Positions 35,017 through 43,908 of a stretch of DNA of 64,000 nt are shown here, in pieces; the first letter of the stretch is position 1, and every line of letters begins with the position of its first letter. Source of the DNA: Pedobacter frigiditerrae. Lineage in GTDB: Bacteria; Bacteroidota; Bacteroidia; Sphingobacteriales; Sphingobacteriaceae. Position numbers and translations under genes: made by a program. The notes under the pieces are model-generated. The model worked only from the letters and a program-made list of their open reading frames with translations. It searched no databases and was not told the origin of the DNA. The stretch lies in contig NZ_JAVTSS010000002.1 in the NCBI RefSeq assembly GCF_032678705.1, forward strand, positions 1,178,001-1,242,000. The letters run 5' to 3'.

Positions 35017-35721
35017 TTATTCAATAATTAAAATTATAGAAGGGTTTTTAAGATTATGATAGCCAAATCCATCATAGATAATTCTACTAGTTAAAGTTTT
35101 AATTTCAATTGAGTTTTTGAAATTATAAAGTGGGAAATTTAAAATTAATTTCTTTTCAATCTTATCTTTTTTCATTCCAATTCCCTTTAATAACCTAATT
35201 GATGATTTTCTAAGAATGTGGTCTTCTTTTAAAGAATTATAATTTGGGATACTAATAACTAATGAGTTATTATTTTTTTTAAAGTCTAAAAAAAGATTTG
35301 ATTCCTTATTAAGATAAAATCTAAAATTTTGCAATCGGTCTTCAACGAGACTAAAAATTAAGTCATCAAATTCTTGTCCATCTAATCGTTCGCCTTTATT
35401 TTGATTAATTAGATTTTCAATTTGAATATCAATATTGTTTTTTTGGTTAGCTAGGTAATTTGAATATTCTGTATTATCTTTTAAGATGGGATTAACAATG
35501 TTATACATCTCCCTCATTCTTTGTAAACTCTCTATCTTGTCAGAATAAGGATTGCTTAAGTTTTTTAGGAGCTGAATTTTTTGACTAACTTTTTTTAATC
35601 TTTTCGAGTGAAAATAAGCAGCTTTATACTCAAATTCTTTAATATAGGATTTAATAATGTCTTCAAGCCCTTGCTTTTCTTCCTCATAAAACCGCAATAT
35701 CTCGTTAAGCTCTTCGTTCAT
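35017..35721 (-). CDS. Uncharacterised AT-rich protein (234 aa), last gene of the glycosyltransferase operon
   Basis: I do not recognise it. The N-terminal half is Lys/Glu/Leu-rich and probably helical or coiled-coil (YEEEKQGLEDIIKSYIK, KKVSQKIQLLKNL). The C-terminal half has alternating hydrophobic segments (SNLFLDFKKNNNSLVISIPN). No signal peptide or membrane helix. The sequence is visibly AT-richer than its neighbours: 35221-35280 has 11 G+C of 60. It starts 5 nt after the stop of the upstream GT2 gene, so it is co-transcribed. Transfer is possible. Confidence 0.6.
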   Translation of the reverse strand: MNEELNEILRFYEEEKQGLEDIIKSYIKEFEYKAAYFHSKRLKKVSQKIQLLKNLSNPYSDKIESLQRMREMYNIVNPILKDNTEYSNYLANQKNNIDIQIENLINQNKGERLDGQEFDDLIFSLVEDRLQNFRFYLNKESNLFLDFKKNNNSLVISIPNYNSLKEDHILRKSSIRLLKGIGMKKDKIEKKLILNFPLYNFKNSIEIKTLTSRIIYDGFGYHNLKNPSIILIIE

Positions 35722-35726
35722 TTTCT

Positions 35727-36482
35727 TTAATCATTAGTCCTTCTATGCCTAATGAAATATTGCGCCAAGTTAAATGCAATGAAGATGTGATTAATCACCG
35801 TTGGTATGATGCCATAATAATGACTTAAAATTTTAAAACGCTCTGTTAAGCTAGCCAAGTGTTTTTTCTTAGACATTCCGCCTACTAAGTACTTTGCCAC
35901 GTATAAATGCGTATTTACTACGTTAGATGATTTTTTGGCTGCCTTAATAATCCAATCTATGTCTGAGCTGTATTTATACTGCAAATCATAAGGTTCGGTT
36001 AAGCTTCTTTTAATGTAAATCGCTTGGTGACTAACATTCATCCCAAATTTGAAACTATGCCAATCGAAATGTTCTGGCGCTCTGTGCCTACGTTGTCCTA
36101 AACTTTTCCAGTTTTCATCAAACATCTCGGTTTCTCCATAGTAAATATCTCCAGCTGCCGCTGAAGAAAAAACATCAGTCACTGTTTCTGGCGCATAAAT
36201 TTCATCGCCTGAGTTCATAAACAAAACATAGTCGCCTGTGGCTAGAGCCAAACCTTTATTCATGGCGTCATATATTCCCCTGTCTTGTTCAGACACGACA
36301 ATTGCTAATCTATCTTTGTATTTATTAATGATATCAACAGTGCCATCATTTGAGGCGCCATCGATAATAATATATTCAATATTGGTGTAGGTTTGATTTA
36401 ATACCGAAAGCATCGTTCTTTCTATATCTTTTGCATTATTATAAACGATGGTAATTACGCTAAGTTTAGGATTTACGGTCAT
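35727..36482 (-). CDS. Family 2 glycosyltransferase
   Basis: GT-A-fold sugar transferase acting at the cytoplasmic side. Seen: SVITIVYNNAKDIERTMLSV start, IIDGASNDGT, LFMNSGDEIY (DxD-like metal site at about residues 88-95) and the acceptor-side GMNVSHQAIYIKR. The 251 aa match short GT2 proteins such as colanic-acid-type transferases. Start ATG overlaps the GT4 stop by 4 nt (ATGA). Part of a surface glycan cluster. Confidence 0.88.
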   Translation of the reverse strand: MTVNPKLSVITIVYNNAKDIERTMLSVLNQTYTNIEYIIIDGASNDGTVDIINKYKDRLAIVVSEQDRGIYDAMNKGLALATGDYVLFMNSGDEIYAPETVTDVFSSAAAGDIYYGETEMFDENWKSLGQRRHRAPEHFDWHSFKFGMNVSHQAIYIKRSLTEPYDLQYKYSSDIDWIIKAAKKSSNVVNTHLYVAKYLVGGMSKKKHLASLTERFKILSHYYGIIPTVINHIFIAFNLAQYFIRHRRTND

Positions 36483-37750
36483 TGAGGCAAAGCGTTAATT
36501 AGTGTCTGATATAATTCTTCGTGTTTAGTGGCAACAACTGTAGGAGCAAAATGATTTAAAATTGTTCTTCTGGCTTCCTTTTGAACCGATTCCTTGTCTT
36601 CGTGTAAAATCAACCATTCGATTCCATCAGCTAAATCAGATGCTGATTCGTAATTGGCCAAATACCCATTCTCTAAATGTTTAACCATATCTGGTATTCC
36701 GCCAGTTTTAAATGCGATTACAGGCGTAGCACAAGACAAGCTTTCCATTACGGTGTTTGGCAGATTGTCTTCCAGAGATGGCGTTATAAAGGCATCCGCA
36801 GCTGCGTAACATTTGGCCAAATGTTCGTCTTTGTTGATGGTGCCCAAAAAAGTTGTTTTAAAAGGGAATGTTGGCACATCTTTTTCATCCTTGTTTCCAA
36901 AAATAACCAGCTCAATTAATTCGTTAGGTATTTCTGGGCGGGCAGCAAGCTCGTTTAAGGCATCAATTAGATATTGAGTTCCTTTATGTTTATCGTTTTT
37001 AGAAGGCATAAATCCACTCATTAACACAAAGTGATTAGCAGGAATTTTTAGGATTTTTTTGGCTTCTGCTTTTACATAAGGCTTAAAAACATCAATTTCT
37101 ATGGTGTTTGGGATAACCGAAACATTTCTGATGCCCAATAAACTACTTTGCTTAACCGAGTTAGACATCCATCGGCTTGGTGCCACAATGTGGAAATTAA
37201 ATTCTGAATAAGCTTTTTGTTTGCGTAACCAATTTTTGTGGGAGATGTCGTTTTTGCCACTCAGTTTTAAGATTGGGCAATCGCCGCATTGTTTGTGAAA
37301 ATGCTCGCAACTGTAACGCACATGACAACCACCAGTAAAAGCATTGCTATCGTGGAAAGTCCAAACTACTGGCTTCTCCAATTCATCAATTTCTGCCAAA
37401 AATTTAGGTGTTAAAAACCCGTGATTAACCCAATGTAAATGAATAATATCTGCTGATTTTAAGTCGGGATGATTAATGATTGATTTGCCAAACCATTGTA
37501 AAGAGAAAGGTGTTTTTACAGCTTTAACAAATATTTTTGCCAAATATCGCTCTGCCATGATGTTAAAAACTGCTTTTATTTTAGCAAAAATGCCTTTGGT
37601 AAAAGTAGCAATTTTAGGGTTTTTGCCGAATTTGTAATAAGCAATTACTTTAGAGTCTATGCCATTTTCTACCAATGCATTACTCAAACGGAGACAAGCT
37701 CTTCCGGCTCCTCCATTTCCATCGTAGGTATTTAGGTGTACAACTTTCAA
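36479..37750 (-). CDS. Family 4 glycosyltransferase
   Basis: GT-B-fold glycosyltransferase. N-terminal MKVVHLNTYDGNGGAGRA gives the donor-domain glycine loop; the C-terminal domain has SLEDNLPNTVMESLSCATPV with the E-x7-E-type pattern and KTGGIPDMV. I chose a TTG at 37750 (423 aa): no suitable ATG exists, the residues after it are the expected family start, and a -7 element (37757-37764) ends 6 nt upstream. A TTG 25 codons further upstream is less likely. First gene of a minus-strand run with GT2 and the 234-aa protein. Confidence 0.85.
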   Translation of the reverse strand: MKVVHLNTYDGNGGAGRACLRLSNALVENGIDSKVIAYYKFGKNPKIATFTKGIFAKIKAVFNIMAERYLAKIFVKAVKTPFSLQWFGKSIINHPDLKSADIIHLHWVNHGFLTPKFLAEIDELEKPVVWTFHDSNAFTGGCHVRYSCEHFHKQCGDCPILKLSGKNDISHKNWLRKQKAYSEFNFHIVAPSRWMSNSVKQSSLLGIRNVSVIPNTIEIDVFKPYVKAEAKKILKIPANHFVLMSGFMPSKNDKHKGTQYLIDALNELAARPEIPNELIELVIFGNKDEKDVPTFPFKTTFLGTINKDEHLAKCYAAADAFITPSLEDNLPNTVMESLSCATPVIAFKTGGIPDMVKHLENGYLANYESASDLADGIEWLILHEDKESVQKEARRTILNHFAPTVVATKHEELYQTLINALPQ

Positions 37751-37756
37751 ATCAAT

Positions 37757-37764
37757 CAAAAATA
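37757..37764 (-). promoter_or_regulatory. -7 promoter element TATTTTTG of the GT4 gene
   Basis: Exact TAnnTTTG match on the minus strand just before the TTG start at 37750, implying a very short leader. It helps decide that start. Confidence 0.5.
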
Positions 37765-37833
37765 CATTTATTTGTTTAGGATTATAAAATTGTTGTGTAT
37801 TTTCAGCCAACCAATCAACAAACAAACTAATTC

Positions 37834-40800
37834 ATGAAAACAACCATCTTTAAAACGCTTTGCGTAATGCTATTGGTATTTCCAATTTTAACAAATGCGC
37901 AAGACCAAACTTATTTTACGGCTTACCCTTCTTTAAGCCCTGATGCACAAACAATTGTGTTTAGTTATGATGGTGATATTTGGAAAGTGCCAGTAAAAGG
38001 TGGTTTGGCTTCTCGAATTACAGGAATGGTTGGAGATGAAATTAATCCAAAAATATCGCCCGATGGCAAATGGTTAGCATTTTCATCTAACCAATTTGGT
38101 AATAACGATGTTTATTTAATGCCAATGGCAGGTGGAGATATTAGACAATTAACTTTCAACGATGGCACAGATGAAGTTGATAACTGGAGTTGGGATTCTA
38201 AAACAATATACTTTACCTCAACGAGATATAATTCTGCCTCAAGCTATAAGGTTGGTGTAAATGGAGGGACAGCAGTTCGCTTGTTCGACAATTTTTTTAA
38301 TACTACTCACAACATTGTAGAAGCACCAAATGGCGAACTTTTCTTTAGCGATACTTGGGAAAGTAGAAATGCTGCCAATAGAAAACATTACAAGGGAGCG
38401 TATAACCCAGATATACAATCTTACAACCCAAAAACGAAAGCTTATAAACGCTATACAGATTTTATTGGTAAGGATTTTTGGACCAGCATAGACCAAAAAG
38501 GGAATATCTATTTTGTATCTGATGAAGGTAACGAAGAATACAATTTGTACACTTTTATAGGAGGCAAAAAAACAGCTTTAACGAAATTTGAAACTTCCAT
38601 TAAACGTCCATTTGTTGCAGCAAACGGAACAACAATAGTTTTCGAGAAAGATTATCAATTGTATACTTATGACGTTGCTTCTAAAAAGGTAGAGAAGGTT
38701 AGCATCAGTTCTACCAGAAATCAGATTTTAAGTAAAGAGCAAGAATATGATGTTAAAGGAACCATTTCTGCATTTGATGCATCGCCTGATGGCAAAAAAT
38801 TAGCATTTATTTCTAGGGGAGAAATTTTTGTGAGTGATGCAGAAGGAAAATTTGTTCGTAAAATAAGCAATACTGGGGAGCGTGCTTTAGAGGTTAAATG
38901 GATGGCTGATAATAAGACAATCTTATTTAATCAGACCATTAATGGTTATCAGAATTGGTTTACCATTACTGGCGATGGAAAAGGAACAACTAAGCAATTA
39001 ACTTCAGACAAAGCAAATAATCGTGATATCACTTTTAATAAAACCAAAACTTTAGCCGTTTACTTGAGTGGAAGAAATGAGTTAAGAATACTAGATTTAA
39101 AAACCTTAGAAAGCAAAACGATTGTTAAGGATGAATTTTGGGCGATTCAAAACTCAACACCTAACTTTTCGCCAAATGACCAATATGTTTTATTTACAGC
39201 CTTTAGAAATTTTGAACAAGATGTATTAGTTCACGAAATTAAAACCAATAAAACAATCAATTTAACCAATACTGGTGTTACAGAAACTAGTCCGGTTTGG
39301 TCGCCAGATGGCAAATATATTTTCTTTACCAGTTCTCGTTTAAAACCATCTTACCCAAGCGGATTGCAAGACCCACACGTTTATCGTATGGCGCTAAATA
39401 ACTACGATGCACCTTTCCGTTCAGATAAATTTGATGAGTTGTTTAAAGAAGATAAACCAGGAGAACCCAAAGATGTAAAACCTGCAATAACTGACCCTAA
39501 GGCCAAATCTAAGCCTACAGATACAGCTAAGAAAAAAACTGAAACCAAACCAACACCAAAACCTCCCGTTTTAATTACCATTAACACTCAAAAAATTCTA
39601 GATAGAATTGAGTTGGTAAGCCAACCATTTGGTGGACAATATTTAGCAGATGTATTTGCCAAAGGCGATAAAACGTATGTGTTTTTTGCATCGAACCATG
39701 AAGGAGGAACACCTGGTATTTTTAGAACTACAATTGAACAGTTTGAAGCTAATAAAACAGAAAAAGTTACCGATGGAGGAGATTTTAACATTGTAGCAAG
39801 TGGCGATAAATTTTTTACTTTAACCAGAGGAGAAATTAGTAAATACAGTTTGGAAGGCAATAAATTAGATAAAATAAACATTGCTTATAAATTCAGCAAA
39901 AACTTAAATGCAGAGTTTAACCAAATGTTTTATGAGACTTGGGTTGGTTTAGATGAAAACTTTTACGACGATAAATTTCATAATGTAGATTGGGAGAAAA
40001 TGAAAACCCGATACGCGGCTTACCTGCCTTACGTAAACAGTAGAACTGATTTAAGGATATTACTAAATGACATGTTAGGAGAGTTAAACTCGTCGCACAT
40101 GGGCTTTAATAGTTTTGGTGCAGAAGAACGTAAAAACTTAAATTATGTTACAAACGAAACAGGGTTGATTTTCTCTAATGAAAATCCTTATAAAGTAGAA
40201 AGAATAGCTGCCAAAAGTAATGCAGCCTTAGTGGGTGATAAAATTGTAGCTGGAGATGTTTTAACTCAAGTAAATGGAGTTAAGGTTGATGAAAAAATGG
40301 ATAGGGATTACTATTTCAGCAAGCCATCCTTAGATAGAGAAATGACCTTAACATTTTTACGAAGTGGTAAATCTGTTACTGTAAATGTTCATCCGCAGAG
40401 TTCTGGAGCTTTAAAAACAAATCTGTATGATGAGTGGATTAATCAAAATCGTGATAATGTAGATAAGTTGGGGAATAATCGCATTGCTTACTCTTATATG
40501 AAAAATATGGGTGGTGGCGAGTTAGAAAGATTCCTATTAGATATGGTTGAGCAAGAGAATAACAAGGAAGCCATTATATTAGATTTAAGATATAACACAG
40601 GCGGAAATGTTCACGATGAAGTCTTAAGATTTCTTTCTCAAAGACCTTATTTGCAATGGAAATATCGTGGTGGTAAATTATCTCCTCAAAGCAACTTTGC
40701 GCCTGCAGCAAAACCTATTGTTTTGCTAATTAACGAACAATCTTTAAGTGATGCAGAAATGACAGCAGCGGGTTTTAAAGAACTGAAATTGGGAAAAATC

Positions 40801-41031
40801 ATCGGAACTGAAACTTACCGTTGGATAATTTTTACCTCAGCAAAAGGCTTGGTAGATGGCTCTTCTTACCGTTTACCATCATGGGGATGTTATACAATGG
40901 ATGGACAGGATTTGGAGAAAGAAGGTGTGAAACCGGATATTTTTGTAAAAAATACTTTTGAAGATAGACTGGCAAATAGAGACCCACAAATAGAAAGAGC
41001 TGTTGCAGAGATTTTGAAACAGTTGAAATAA
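37834..41031 (+). CDS. Tricorn-like S41 peptidase with WD40-type propeller, exported
   Basis: Large periplasmic protease of the tricorn or C-terminal-processing family. A signal peptide (TLCVMLLVFPILTNAQ) leads to repeats of the PD40 propeller type (SPDAQTIVFSYDGDIWKVP, SPDGKWLAFSSNQFGNNDVYL, continuing to about residue 530). A Pro/Lys/Thr-rich linker follows, then a PDZ-like domain (about 760-850) and an S41 core with LDLRYNTGGNVHDE and nucleophile-side NEQSLSDAEMTAAG. At 1065 aa it is full length. It lies alone on the plus strand within glycan genes. Confidence 0.88.
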   Translation: MKTTIFKTLCVMLLVFPILTNAQDQTYFTAYPSLSPDAQTIVFSYDGDIWKVPVKGGLASRITGMVGDEINPKISPDGKWLAFSSNQFGNNDVYLMPMAGGDIRQLTFNDGTDEVDNWSWDSKTIYFTSTRYNSASSYKVGVNGGTAVRLFDNFFNTTHNIVEAPNGELFFSDTWESRNAANRKHYKGAYNPDIQSYNPKTKAYKRYTDFIGKDFWTSIDQKGNIYFVSDEGNEEYNLYTFIGGKKTALTKFETSIKRPFVAANGTTIVFEKDYQLYTYDVASKKVEKVSISSTRNQILSKEQEYDVKGTISAFDASPDGKKLAFISRGEIFVSDAEGKFVRKISNTGERALEVKWMADNKTILFNQTINGYQNWFTITGDGKGTTKQLTSDKANNRDITFNKTKTLAVYLSGRNELRILDLKTLESKTIVKDEFWAIQNSTPNFSPNDQYVLFTAFRNFEQDVLVHEIKTNKTINLTNTGVTETSPVWSPDGKYIFFTSSRLKPSYPSGLQDPHVYRMALNNYDAPFRSDKFDELFKEDKPGEPKDVKPAITDPKAKSKPTDTAKKKTETKPTPKPPVLITINTQKILDRIELVSQPFGGQYLADVFAKGDKTYVFFASNHEGGTPGIFRTTIEQFEANKTEKVTDGGDFNIVASGDKFFTLTRGEISKYSLEGNKLDKINIAYKFSKNLNAEFNQMFYETWVGLDENFYDDKFHNVDWEKMKTRYAAYLPYVNSRTDLRILLNDMLGELNSSHMGFNSFGAEERKNLNYVTNETGLIFSNENPYKVERIAAKSNAALVGDKIVAGDVLTQVNGVKVDEKMDRDYYFSKPSLDREMTLTFLRSGKSVTVNVHPQSSGALKTNLYDEWINQNRDNVDKLGNNRIAYSYMKNMGGGELERFLLDMVEQENNKEAIILDLRYNTGGNVHDEVLRFLSQRPYLQWKYRGGKLSPQSNFAPAAKPIVLLINEQSLSDAEMTAAGFKELKLGKIIGTETYRWIIFTSAKGLVDGSSYRLPSWGCYTMDGQDLEKEGVKPDIFVKNTFEDRLANRDPQIERAVAEILKQLK

Positions 41032-41036
41032 AAAAG

Positions 41037-41129
41037 ACGTCATTGCGAGCATCTGTTTTTCACAGGGCGAAGCAATCTCATTGCTGCTACTGCGGAAAGG
41101 AGATTGCTTCGCTTTGCTCGCAATGACGT
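41037..41129. repeat. Bipartite palindromic repeat (GTCATTGCGAGC family)
   Basis: Perfect outer arms ACGTCATTGCGAGC (41037-41050) and GCTCGCAATGACGT (41116-41129), and perfect inner arms GCGAAGCAATCTC (41067-41079) and GAGATTGCTTCGC (41100-41112). The outer pair encloses the inner pair, as in a mobile REPIN-like unit. It begins 5 nt after the S41 stop. Confidence 0.85.
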
Positions 41130-41187
41130 ACTGGGTGTAGATCTACAAGATATACCTTTATAACAGTTGCAATAGCACAAAAAAGAT

Positions 41188-41264
41188 GTCATCCTGAGCG
41201 TAGTCGAAGGAATCTTTTTTGATTTTGACAAATTAAAATGGTCTTCGACTACGCTCAGACTGAC
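41188..41264. repeat. Inverted pair of CTGAGCGTAGTCGAAG repeats
   Basis: Left copy GTCATCCTGAGCGTAGTCGAAGG at 41188-41210 and inverted copy at 41241-41264; the 16-nt core is identical in both. A 30-nt A/T spacer separates them. This is the most complete example of the dispersed family in the window. Confidence 0.85.
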
Positions 41265-41461
41265 ACTATTTGACCTTTGGTCGGTGTTATCACCGACCAA
41301 TTTTGTAGTTATGTGGATTGGTGATAACACCAACCACAAGTAAAGATTGCCTAATATGATATCTTTGACTTTAAAGATGGTTAATCGTTGAGACTAATTC
41401 AACTAATCATTTTTAACAGTTAACCTTTTTCCGTTTCTTTGAGGCTAGAATAAAATTAAGA
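41265..41461. other. Remainder of the 430-nt repeat-rich intergenic region before the methyltransferase gene
   Basis: From 41032 to 41461 there is no gene: three repeat units are followed by 100 nt with a TATCTTTG -7 element at 41360-41367 (exact TAnnTTTG, 94 nt before the ATG at 41462) and AT-rich leader sequence. ORFs in this stretch are products of the repeats. Confidence 0.5.
41279..41333. repeat. Paired nested hairpins with GGTGTTATCACC cores
   Basis: Two hairpins: GGTCGGTG-TTAT-CACCGACC (41279-41298, perfect) and TTGGTG-ATAA-CACCAA (41318-41333, perfect). Their cores are inverted copies of each other, so the pair can also fold as one larger palindrome. Confidence 0.8.
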
Positions 41462-42211
41462 ATGAGTAATTTATTAACCGACAGAGATTTTTGGGTAAAG
41501 TATTGGGAAAGTAAAACTGATTTGTCGGTTGTAATACCAGAAAATTATTTATTTCATCGCCAACTGGCTGATATTGTACAAAAACAAAATGTGAAAACAG
41601 CGATAGAATTAGGTGGTTTTCCTGGTTATTACGCAGTTTTTCTGAAGAAATATCTAAAACTCGATGTTACACTATTAGATTATTTCGTTCATCCTCCTAT
41701 TACACAACAATTGCTAAAAACAAATGATTTGGCAGTTGATGATATTCATATCATCGAAACAGATTTATTTAAATATCAGCCCGAAAAACAATATGATTTA
41801 GTACTTAGCTGCGGTTTAATTGAACACTTTAATGATACGGCAGATATTATAAACAGACATATTGCTTTTGTAAAACCAGGTGGAACATTGTTTATCACTT
41901 TGCCAAACTTTAACGCTGTAAATGGCTGGTTTCAAAAGAATTTTGATAAGGATAATTACGATAAACATAATATCGATTGTATGAATCCAGCTTTGCTTGC
42001 CCAAATTTGTAAGGACGCAGGCTTAGAAGTTATTCAATCTCGTTTTTTTGGAGGCTTTAGTGTTTGGCTGGAGAATGAAAAGCAAAAGTCAGCAGGAGTG
42101 AGGTTACTTAAAAAGTCAATTTGGGTTGCCGGAAAAGTATTTTCTAAAATCTTTCCATTTGATTCGAAACAATTATCTCCTTATATTATTTTGGAGGCTA
42201 GGAAAAAATAA
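41462..42211 (+). CDS. Class I SAM-dependent methyltransferase
   Basis: Seen: motif I region AIELGGFPGYYAVF (about residues 42-55; the glycine loop is slightly divergent), the acidic residue in VTLLDYF, and DLVLSCGLIEHFND at motif II/III. The 249 aa have no membrane segment. Methyltransferases in glycan clusters often cap sugars; position between glycosyltransferases supports this but the substrate is unknown. Plus strand, unlike the neighbouring glycan genes. Confidence 0.83.
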   Translation: MSNLLTDRDFWVKYWESKTDLSVVIPENYLFHRQLADIVQKQNVKTAIELGGFPGYYAVFLKKYLKLDVTLLDYFVHPPITQQLLKTNDLAVDDIHIIETDLFKYQPEKQYDLVLSCGLIEHFNDTADIINRHIAFVKPGGTLFITLPNFNAVNGWFQKNFDKDNYDKHNIDCMNPALLAQICKDAGLEVIQSRFFGGFSVWLENEKQKSAGVRLLKKSIWVAGKVFSKIFPFDSKQLSPYIILEARKK

Positions 42212-42346
42212 CATATTCCGTCACCCTGAATTTATTTCAGGGTCTGCCTTGCAAAGAGGATGCTAAAATAAACAGCGAAGCTCTCTTGAGGACCAAAATC
42301 AATATAGACTTCTGAAAAATTCAGCACGACGTTATCTAGTAAAGTA
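42212..42346. repeat. Intergenic repeat with CCCTGAA...TTCAGGG hairpin
   Basis: CCCTGAATTTATTTCAGGG (perfect 7-bp stem, 5-nt loop, near 42225-42243) forms the core of a word-like region between the convergent methyltransferase and glycosyltransferase genes. It may act as a shared transcript end. Only the hairpin is well supported. Confidence 0.5.
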
Positions 42347-43246
42347 TCAATTCAATCTCTCCTTAATATATCTTTTAATCCTCGCCCATAAACTCCCTTT
42401 TCTATTGGCTAAAAAGTGTTTAATAGCTTGATAAGCCTTTTGGTTTTCAACAACAACGGTTGGAAATTCTTTGATTGGCTGCGGATTAATAATCACATTA
42501 TAAATATCGCTCATTCCAGAGTGAATACCTGTTCCGTCGTGTCCAATATTATTGACTAATGATTGAGAAGGGTTTAAGGTTAATCCGCCTTTTAAGAATA
42601 TGGAAGCATACCATCTAATGGCCCAAGAGTTATTTTTGCCACTTTTAAAACCTTCCATCTGTTTCCAAAAGTTCATGGTGTTTTCTATAGAAAAAGCATT
42701 TCTCTTTTTAGAATCGAATTGTTCTATCAAGGTATCAATATTTGGTTCGAAGTTTTGCCAAGCTCTTGCCCAAGTTGCCCAACCCCAGCTCGTAGCTGCT
42801 CTATAAAAGAAACTTTCTGGTAAGGTGTCATCTTTCAAAGCATACATATAAGCACCAATATGCATTACTTTTTCTTCATCGCGATAGCGATTTAAAGCCT
42901 CATTAAAATAGGTCAATGTATATGGAGAAGAAATTAAATCATCTTCAAAAACAATAACTTGACCATAAGTTGAAGTTAATTTGTTTACGCCAGCAATTAC
43001 AGAGTTAGCCAAACCCATATTGGTTTTACTTTCTATAATCTCTACAGATTTAAACCCATCAACTTTTTTAATGAACTCCCTAACCTCGGCGACTTTATCT
43101 TCATCAGCTGTGCTTTTTGCTCCATCAGAGAAAATAAATAATCTGCTATCTGCTGCTAGTTCGTTCTGTTTTAAAAACTTTAGAGTACGCTCGGTATGTT
43201 GAGGGCGATTGTAAACAAATAAAGAAATTGGGGCAAGATTTTGCAT
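42347..43246 (-). CDS. Sugar transferase (GT2-like glycosyltransferase)
   Basis: Nucleotide-sugar transferase with an N-terminal GT-A fold: ISLFVYNRPQHTERTL, SNMGLANSV-type loop (KTNMGLANSV), IVFEDDLISSP (EDD metal site at about residues 100-102). The segment RAATSWGWATWARAWQNF is characteristic of this GT subfamily. 299 aa. It is 14 nt downstream of the methyltransferase gene at 43261 and completes the minus-strand glycan operon. Confidence 0.82.
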   Translation of the reverse strand: MQNLAPISLFVYNRPQHTERTLKFLKQNELAADSRLFIFSDGAKSTADEDKVAEVREFIKKVDGFKSVEIIESKTNMGLANSVIAGVNKLTSTYGQVIVFEDDLISSPYTLTYFNEALNRYRDEEKVMHIGAYMYALKDDTLPESFFYRAATSWGWATWARAWQNFEPNIDTLIEQFDSKKRNAFSIENTMNFWKQMEGFKSGKNNSWAIRWYASIFLKGGLTLNPSQSLVNNIGHDGTGIHSGMSDIYNVIINPQPIKEFPTVVVENQKAYQAIKHFLANRKGSLWARIKRYIKERLN

Positions 43247-43260
43247 AATTTGCTAACGGT

Positions 43261-43908
43261 TTAAATGCCCAAACAGTTATCTGCCTTGTAAAAAATAGAA
43301 GTTGCCTTGTTATAAAACAATCCTGGAGATATGCCCGTAAATGGTAATTCTTTAAATCCTTTTTCAGTTAAAAATGTTCTGGCTTCTTGATAAATTTCTC
43401 TTTCAGAATCATCTAAAACCAACACACCATTCGGTGTTAAAGCTTCAACACTGTTTTTACTACAATTAACTCGGTCTCTGCCATCAACAATAATCACATC
43501 GAATTTTTCACCAAGTAAAGCAGCTTTTTTGCTGTATTCTCCACCTTTTTCTAGATGAGTAAAAATCATTTCGGCGTTTGTTGCTTTCTCTTGTACAATT
43601 TTATTAAACCAAGCTTCATCGTGCTCAACTGAAACTACTCTTTTAACCCTTTTAGCGTAAAACAGAGTTGAATTTCCAGAGCCATACTCAAAAATCGAAA
43701 GGTCTTTTGTTAATCTGGTTTTGATAAAATCGATGAAGGAGTAAGTTACCCATGGTAAAGGTTCTCCAGCTGCATCCACCGCTTGATGGGTATCAAAGGC
43801 CGTAAACCAGCCGATGGTGGCTAAATATCCTTTATGACCATAAGATAAAAGGGCATTAAGCCTTTTCGGCTTGCTTACTAATGTTGCTAATGCTTTGAAT
43901 TTACTCAA
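43261..43908 (-). CDS. Class I SAM-dependent methyltransferase, glycan cluster
   Basis: Motif I FEYGSGNSTLFYAKRV (about residues 72-87), the SAM-binding acidic residue in VSVEHDEAW, and FDVIIVDGRDRVNC (motif II region). 215 aa without membrane segments. The ATG overlaps the flippase stop by 4 nt, and the next gene follows after 14 nt, so this is one transcription unit with the flippase and the sugar transferase. Confidence 0.83.
   Translation of the reverse strand: MSKFKALATLVSKPKRLNALLSYGHKGYLATIGWFTAFDTHQAVDAAGEPLPWVTYSFIDFIKTRLTKDLSIFEYGSGNSTLFYAKRVKRVVSVEHDEAWFNKIVQEKATNAEMIFTHLEKGGEYSKKAALLGEKFDVIIVDGRDRVNCSKNSVEALTPNGVLVLDDSEREIYQEARTFLTEKGFKELPFTGISPGLFYNKATSIFYKADNCLGI

Noticed and set aside
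39402..39881. Minus-strand frames inside the S41 gene
   Set aside because: Shadows of a long, well-supported coding region.
41040..41339. Open frame of 99 codons on the minus strand between the S41 and methyltransferase genes
   Set aside because: It is a translation of three stacked palindromic repeats, with no protein-like pattern.
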